Source of the DNA: Dichotomocladium elegans
Lineage: Eukaryota > Mucoromycota > Mucoromycetes > Mucorales > Lichtheimiaceae
NCBI GenBank assembly: GCA_025716815.1
Contig: JAIXMN010000046.1
Span: 1 to 64,000 of the forward strand
DNA length: 64,000 nt
Reading direction: 5' to 3'
The number at the start of each line of letters is the position of its first letter. Within the stretch, counting starts at the first letter, position 1. Positions 57,729 to 64,000 of this stretch are shown here, piece by piece. Position numbers and translations under genes: made by a program. The notes under the pieces were generated by a model. That model saw nothing but the letters and a program-made list of their open reading frames with translations. It searched no databases and was not told the origin of the DNA.

Positions 57729-59799
57729 CTTAAAATAAACTATTTATTAAACAGCGATATGACTACTTTTTCATTTGGGTACAGGATTTTCGGTTGGTTA
57801 CCGGGTAAAAGTAGAAAAGAAATAGTAAGGGGGAGATTTTTTTCGGGTAGTGCAGGAAGAGGTATAGTAGAAGCAATTATATTTTAGAGAACGAAGAGGA
57901 AAGAATATGGGAAAGAATACTTTCGTGCTAATTGGATGAATGGGAATGTAAATGTGGGGAAAGGGATTGTAGGGTAAAGTTTGTATTTCGCCTCGAGAAA
58001 GCTGCCAGTGTTAGTCCAAATGTTTGCAGTGTGAAGTCCCATTTTAGTGGTGTCCAGTTGGCAAAAGGAATTAGGCAAGTGAAGATAATTTTCGCGGCAA
58101 GGGCCATTCGCGTCCAATCGAAGACACTTTTCGTAGCACAGAAGTCGTAGTCAGTAGGAACCTATATTCGCGCCACCCACGGTTATTTTCGCGGATAGCA
58201 TTATGTTCACAAGATGCTACCTTTATTTAGTAGGGTGTAGGATATTCAGTACAAAAGAGGCTTTATGCACGCAAAGGGTTGACAGGTTTACTATAAAAGG
58301 ACATACGAAGGGGAAGACACTTCCTGAAAGAGACGACAGTAGTGTACCTTTCGCCTGCTTTGAAAACGAGAGTTTTAGGGCGTTTTCGTGAAAAAATTTT
58401 TTGCTCCTCTTCCGCTATTTTTTCATTTTCTGATTTTATTCTTTTTGTAATGCCTGAACACGAACATCCCGCATTGGACAGTCTCTGCAAGACATGTGGA
58501 GATTGACGTCTGACTCCCTTCAGACAAACTCAGAAGCGCCCAGCTCATATTCTTTGGTGCGTAGTGTAGCGAAGAATGTCGCGTGAATTAGACCTCTCCC
58601 CGATTTCCTCAGCTTCCAACGCCAATCCGCCATGTTGAATTGCCACAAAGCTACTAAGCTTTTTTTCCACCCTGCTTTGGAGAATCACTTTAACAGCAGC
58701 CAAGATATATCTTCTGCCCTACCGCAGCACACAAACAGGTGAAAGATTGGAATTATGGATGCACAGTGCAAAGGATTGTGGTAAGCTACAGGGGATTACG
58801 CGGAGAAGAATATAAAGATAACCCTTTGAAAGAAATCGAGGTCGTACTGGAATTCGAAGGGAACAATTGACGGGGACATTTCCTTGCATGAGGAACAGGG
58901 GGAACCCTCTGTCTGGATTGCTCGCAATCAAGTCGGGAAACAGAAAGCTCGTGCTGTTCTAGGATTGGGGGAGCAGTGAGTGAATGGGTCAACGGAGGTC
59001 ACATCGGTGTGGATCGCAGTTTGCTGAGCTGTGAGGAAATTGGCTTCTGAATCTACTCCAGAAGATCATTTCGTGATGGGCAAATACTAGTCTCATTCTT
59101 CGCGTGTGCGCCTTTCTTAGGCCTAGCAAGCTATGACTATAGCTCGGGTAGTAAGCACGAATGAGATGCATGCTTTTGCCAAGATAGCAAGGTTGCTCAT
59201 GCGACCTTGAGGTGCCCCAAAGCATGACTGGTCATCGTAGACGCATCGATTGAGAAAATGACAGTGAAGCGGTAGATATTTGTCATGAGGAAGGGAACTT
59301 TATAGGTAGACGGTTAAGAGCTTGTATCAGCCGTGAACAATTTATTATCGCTGGATTCTTATCATAATAAGTTTAAGTACATCCAAAAGAAGATCACGTA
59401 GAATACCGTCTCTCAAAAAGTAGACTGCGATATCCAGGTGTAGTACCAGTTTGGTCCATTGGACGGTGCAGCACCACTAGCAAATGACGATTCCAGCCAG
59501 GGCATCACATTGATCGAATGAGTTTCAGGCGTCTAATTAGATCAAGCATAGTTAGAAATGCAAATTTGAGCAATAATCAAGGACTTCGACCAATTATCTG
59601 CATCCTCCTCTTCATGGAGCACGTCGCAGGAATTGAGACGCTCACACGATTAGTAGACGCGTGCCCTGGGTCCTCAGTACCGATTTGGATGACTGGAAAG
59701 GGAAGAGAAAAAGGTTTGACCATAAAAGCTGCGTTTAGATTCCAGACGAGATTATTCATCCGTCAACCTCTTTCGCTTCCTACTCCTCGCTATCTCACT
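57729..59799. other. Gene-poor stretch
   Basis: The undiscovered 5' exon of MULE 3 probably lies in 57780-58200, but I could not define it. Minus-strand frames at 58263-58490 and 58719-58931 lack starts or motifs. 59518-59799 is in frame with the next gene but precedes its likely ATG. Confidence 0.4.
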
Positions 59800-61331
59800 A
59801 TGACTAATGCAAGTGCTACAACTACTCGAATCCCTGTCCGCAGGTCTGCTAGGATTTCCAAGAAAAGACATAGGGCTAGCACCGTAAACCAAACTGCTAC
59901 TCTGCTCCGGGTTCCTAACTTAGTTAATGCAATGAGGGATCTTCAGTTGGGTTTGTAGATAAAGTATCTTACAACTTCAGAACTGGATATTTCTATGCTT
60001 ATGCCATCTACATTAATACTACATTAGGCAATGAAGAACCGGATGAATTGCTTGAAGGCGTCACAATCGAATGTTTAAGCGATCCCGATGAGCACGAAGA
60101 CGAGGATATGAGCGAATGTGAGGAGGACAATACCATGGACACAGACAATGTGCTCGATATTCCGCTTCGATCACTCATGGCTGCAATTCGCTTACGCATG
60201 CAAGAGCTTGATAGTCCTCCACCTTCACCAAGTCGTGACAGTTCGCGACATGACAGTATTGTCGATTCTTCACGTAATAAGGCAGAAAAGAAAGTTCGGC
60301 GGCGCTGCACAGTTGAGGAGAAGTTGCTTGTTGTTAACGCAGTGTATGACAAATGCCTATCTCATGCTGCCATAGCAAAGCTTTTCGGCATTGGCCAGTC
60401 CACAGTTGGCGACATTTTGAAGCAATATATCCGCGGGGATCTCAGCAATGACGCGAACAATAAACGAATCGCAACAAAATCGGGTGTTCAACGGAAAATC
60501 ACTAACGAAGGGAATGCATATATCGTTGAATTCCTTTCGAAGTACAACTCGGCCACCCTCCAGCAGATCCAGACTGCGTACCTTTCCAGATTCGGTATTC
60601 AGCTCGGTCTAACGACTATTTATGACCACCTGAGAAGACAATGCAAATTGTCTCTCAAGCGTGCCGTTTTCTATCCAGAGAAACGAAACGCTGATGAGAC
60701 CAAAGACAAGCGTCAGGCATATGTCAAGGAATGGATCTCGAGTGGAATCCTCGAGTATGAACGAAATTGCGTATTCATCGATGAGGCGTCCTATAACCTA
60801 TCGATGGGACGTAATTATGCGTGGTCTTTGGTTGGCCAGCCAGCTCGGGTCATGGTCAAGAAAATGCGCTCCCGATCCCGCACACTCCTAGCCGCTATAT
60901 CGCATGAAGGACTTGTAGGTGCATCTATCAAGGAGGGCAAAGGTGGTACCAGTAGTCCGGACTTTCTTGCATTCCTTGAGGAGGTAATGGATGATCTCGA
61001 CGGCAAAGGACGGCAAGGATGGTATCTTGTATGCGATAACGCGTCGATCCATAAAACAAAAATAATTCAGGAGGCTGTGAAGAGTAGGGGGTATAATATG
61101 GTATACTTGCCACCGTATTCACCATTCCTCAATCCAATTGAGGAATTTTTTTCAAAGGTGAAAGCAGTGTTTCGACGTGTAGCCGTGGGCCTTGATCCTG
61201 AGAACGCGCCGATGTTACAAGAGCGTCTGGCTCAAGCAATTGCGGAAGTCCGTCCCGAAGACTATGCTGGATGGGCTCGCCATGCAACCACGTTCTTCAA
61301 ACCTTGCCTTGAACGTGAGGATATGCTGTAG
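59800..61331 (+). CDS. Tc1/mariner-type transposase (DD34E), intact, 484 aa
   Basis: ATG at 59800 (MTNASATTTRIPVRRSAR); exon 1 59800-59950, intron 59951-60027 (77 nt, GT-AG), exon 2 60028-61331, joining LQL-G-NEEPDELL in frame; TAG stop. An acidic linker (about 60-80) and Ser/Pro stretch precede the helix-turn-helix (RRCTVEEKLLVVNAVYDKCL, then HAAIAKLFGIGQSTVGDIL) and a second DNA-binding helix region (NSATLQQIQTAYLSRFG). The catalytic core has CVFIDEASYN (D1), WYLVCDNASIHK (D2) and YLPPYSPFLNPIEEFF (E), with 34 residues between D2 and E. The tail DYAGWARHATTFFKPCL is typical. No lesion is seen. I found no terminal inverted repeats or TA duplication, so mobility is unproven. A degenerate relative follows 518 bp downstream on the same strand. 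Confidence 0.88.
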
Positions 61332-61849
61332 TTTTTCCTCGTTTATTTTTCTTTCTTTCTTTTTATAAAAATGATCTTCCTGTACACTTTTTGCTCGCTT
61401 TCCTTTCGTTTTGTTAATCGGAGTAGGAGAATAGAACGTCAACTAACATATTCCATTAGAAGTACCAGTGTAGCACAAGCGCCAAGGTGACTGTAGCACC
61501 ATTTTTAAAAAGCCAGGGATCATTGTTTGTAAAAAGTTTGCTTCTTTTTAGACAGCTTCCTCCTTAGTACCATTCTCCAACGCTACAAACCGACATGTCT
61601 TCTTACAACACCGCGAAAAACGTTAGCAAGCATGCCGCGCCTGGCCTTATCTGACAGCTGTCGAGGTCTATGTCAGACATGACGATCGATGAGACTGACT
61701 CCAGTGGTATATTAATGAAGCTCCTACCGTATTCATTGTGTTTTGATCGTATATTTACAACGTAGAAGTCGACATTATTGAAAACAGCGTGGCTGAAGGA
61801 TCGTCGTCTTCCCAGCAAGGTAACAAAAGAACATTTTTGAATCGGCAGT

Positions 61850-62977
61850 ATGGTAACATATTGGTTTTACGAAGCAGCGGCAGAAACGAGGGCTGAGCCG
61901 AAGAGAACCAGCCAGAGAAAGGACAAGGGCAAGGCCCCTAGGGCTACAGTCTATGAGAGGATGTCTAATGAGCGACGAATGCATGCACTTGCCGCGATGT
62001 TTGACACCTGTGCCACGCCTGCCACTATTGCCGCTCGAATGGGTGTTAGCGTAAGCACCCTTCGATCCATCCGCAAATGGTATATTGAGGAGGGAAGGAT
62101 TGAGCCGCTTCGGAGAGGGCGATCCGGCGAAGCAATGTTGGGTCCTGACCAGGCAAAGATCATTGTCGAAGCCATGGACCAGAACTTCGCGCTGTCTGTT
62201 TCCGAGATCGTTAACCTCTTAAAGTCAGCACACGTTCGTAATGGAGAGTTGGGTGATGTCAACTACGCTCAGACCTCTCTCATCACCTTCCTCCGCAAGA
62301 ACTGCAAGGTGGCGATGCGTAGGTGCGCTTCGTATCCAGGCGAATTTGGGCCCACTTCGAGCGAGCCTGCTTCCATGGCGGTTGAGCAAGTTCTTCGAAG
62401 GATGGAGAGAGGGCACTTGTTCCCGACGACAAACTGCGTTTTCGTTGGTGAAGCAACCTGGTTCGTCAACACGAACAAGGCCTGGAACAAGAAGCCACCA
62501 ACCAAGGTGCGTATGGAGAGCGATGATCCGGTGCCTACCCACTCGCTCTTCGTCGCCATGAATGACTACCGCATCTTGGAGATGACCATCCGCGCCCCTG
62601 CTCTCCAGACGACCGAAGAGCACCTGATGGCTTTCATCAAGAAAGTCATCGACCATTTCGATGACGTCCCGTGCGAAAAACCGAAACTGGTATTCAGCGC
62701 AATGCCAGAAAGCACGATGAACAAGGTGATGGCTCTGGCAATGGACCATGGTTTTATTACCTTCTTCCTTCCGGCTCTTGCGTCAGGCACGTTGAACCCG
62801 ACCGAGGCGATTTTCGCCAAAATTCAACAGTTGTGCCCGCGGTATAAGGAGACGAATGAGAGAGATAGAATCTCTCATCGACTTTTGGCTACTGCGAATA
62901 ATTTGCCCACCGAGGCATTTTTAGATGCCATTTGTGAAGTTCTGACGGTTGACATCCCTAGTTCACCTAGTCAGTAA
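61850..62977 (+). CDS. Tc1-transposase-derived protein with lost catalytic residues, 375 aa
   Basis: A single uninterrupted ORF from ATG 61850 to TAA. Layout matches the upstream DD34E gene: a basic N-terminus; helix-turn-helix region (MHALAAMFDTCATPATIAAR, then MGVSVSTLRSIRKWYIEEG); second helix region (LSVSEIVNLLK); and an RNase H-like core. In the core, VFIDEAS is replaced by VFVGEAT (Gly200 for Asp), VCDNASIH by VFSAMPES (Ser283 for Asp), while NPIEEFF survives as NPTEAIF (Glu319). Two of three metal ligands are gone, so cleavage is not expected. The ORF has no stop or frameshift and keeps many CpG and CGA codons, unlike the decayed elements nearby. The probable role is DNA binding. Alternatives are a recently inactivated copy or a much-diverged family whose catalytic residues I have misaligned. 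Confidence 0.72.
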   Translation: MVTYWFYEAAAETRAEPKRTSQRKDKGKAPRATVYERMSNERRMHALAAMFDTCATPATIAARMGVSVSTLRSIRKWYIEEGRIEPLRRGRSGEAMLGPDQAKIIVEAMDQNFALSVSEIVNLLKSAHVRNGELGDVNYAQTSLITFLRKNCKVAMRRCASYPGEFGPTSSEPASMAVEQVLRRMERGHLFPTTNCVFVGEATWFVNTNKAWNKKPPTKVRMESDDPVPTHSLFVAMNDYRILEMTIRAPALQTTEEHLMAFIKKVIDHFDDVPCEKPKLVFSAMPESTMNKVMALAMDHGFITFFLPALASGTLNPTEAIFAKIQQLCPRYKETNERDRISHRLLATANNLPTEAFLDAICEVLTVDIPSSPSQ

Positions 62978-64000
62978 ACATCTTTTCTTTTTCGCCTGGC
63001 TTTAAAGTTTGATCCAAAGCATAGTTCAGCTTCACCCATGTGATTCTCCATATTCCATTCCTCAAGTATCGAGATTTGTTTCGCAAATGATTATTATTCT
63101 TGCGTAGTCATCATTTGTACTAGGCGATTCACCAGGCATAATCCAACCTAGATCATTGGCATCATTTGAATAGTCTGCTGATAAGCGTAAATGGAGCCAT
63201 ATCGATAAAATAACCGAAGTACTCAATACATACCGTTGCTGATTAGTCGTACCTTTGTGATAGAATATTGTTATGTCGACAATTCAGCACTTCCACTTTC
63301 CATCGGTTGTGCATTCTCGTAGAAAATACCGATGTACGCGTAGCTTCACACTGTTCTCATTATAGCATATATCAGAGGTACGTAAGAAGAAGCGCAGCTT
63401 GGATTTGGACCATAATTTTCTGCCAAAGCGCGTAATACTACTCTATAGACAGTTTCTGCATCGCGCCAAATGAGAGATTACAACATGTATACTGTGCTGG
63501 AAAACCAAGCAAGAACGCGCCCAGGAGACTCAGAAACTTAGACAGGCAATGAAGATGTTGTGACTGGATGATGTCATATAGTTCGGCGTATTATGGAGCA
63601 CTGTCAGAGAGGACAAGACCGAAAAATACTTATGAGATTAGACGAGCTTTGGGCTTGTTTCTTAGATACACTACCGCAATACTGATCCACGGACAATTAA
63701 TGAAGCATTTACTGTCTAGCACGGCGGAAAAGATGGAGTGATAACATATATCGCAAGATGATCAATGAGAGAAAAATACTGTTCGGAATGGATTGACCAT
63801 GTAGTCATTTAAAAGAATCATGAGAGTGTAAGAGCCATGCGCCAAACCAGTCGGGAAATAAATTATTGAATGAAGTGGTTGTCTGTCAAATATGTTGTCG
63901 AGGCTTAACTCTGGCAAATCTTCTTCATCAAAGCCCCTAAATTCAAAAGCATTGCAACCATACAAAAAAAGATCATTCAGTCAATAGGTTCTCTTGATGT
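62978..64000. other. Right-hand edge, no gene recognised
   Basis: A minus-strand frame at 63762-63965 (CNAFEFRGFDEEDLPELSLD) is open but has no family or start context. The rest looks non-coding. Confidence 0.4.

Noticed and set aside
59518..59799. N-terminal extension of the Tc1-type gene to 59518
   Set aside because: The frame is open, but the protein from ATG 59800 has the expected basic N-terminus, and the upstream residues look non-coding and out of character.

Overview
This 64 kb window looks like a transposon graveyard from a eukaryotic nuclear genome, most likely a fungus. Spliceosomal introns of about 55-80 nt interrupt the genes. The element set is fungal in flavour: a Crypton with an Ndc10/CBF3-like recombinase and a GCR1_C-like tail, a Tnp2-type CACTA element, Helitrons with N-terminal zinc knuckles, MULEs with SWIM fingers, Tc1/mariner and hAT elements. 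Several elements carry C-to-T decay at CpG, which fits cytosine methylation. I could not place it in a phylum, and I saw no convincing tRNA, rRNA, CRISPR or housekeeping gene.

Layout. 1-7529 is a LINE (endonuclease, then reverse transcriptase) split by hAT copy 1 (1030-6252). 7530-11825 is MULE 1 with about 935-bp terminal inverted repeats; its two flanks do not match. 11826-13276 holds a truncated unidentified ORF and a 742-bp Helitron 5' fragment. 14598-20973 is a Tc1/mariner pseudogene split by hAT copy 2 (14744-19939, perfect 8-bp target duplication). 21364-23946 is a Crypton interrupted by a 371-bp MITE. 24757-30623 is a complete CACTA (EnSpm) element bounded by 3-bp duplications. 31350-32400 is a foldback-like inverted array of 84-bp repeats. 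32710-33615 is a helix-turn-helix gene interrupted by another MITE copy. 36316-41052 is a decayed Helitron (Helitron 2) on the + strand.

41477-42768 is a MULE relict that abuts Helitron 1 (42769-52853, minus strand). Helitron 1 is itself interrupted by MULE 2 (44144-49100, perfect 9-bp duplication). 54051-57728 carries an OTU-type cysteine peptidase ORF and an apparently uninterrupted MULE transposase on the same strand. 59800-62977 holds two Tc1-type genes in tandem: one with an intact DD34E triad, and a second, uninterrupted gene that keeps the fold but has lost two of the three catalytic residues.

How it fits together. Most genes here encode mobilisation machinery and at least five insertions are nested, so relative ages can be read: LINE before hAT 1; Tc1 before hAT 2; Crypton, the 84-bp array and the helix-turn-helix gene each before the MITE burst; Helitron 1 before MULE 2. 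The two hAT elements are indistinguishable over about 4.9 kb where compared, yet differ at many CpG-type positions in their terminal binding-site arrays. In decayed ORFs, 10 of 13 in-frame stops I counted are TGA, as expected from CGA-to-TGA deamination. The catalytically dead Tc1-like gene (61850-62977) is the best candidate for a co-opted host function. The hAT pair, the foldback array and the OTU/MULE pair are the next most interesting.
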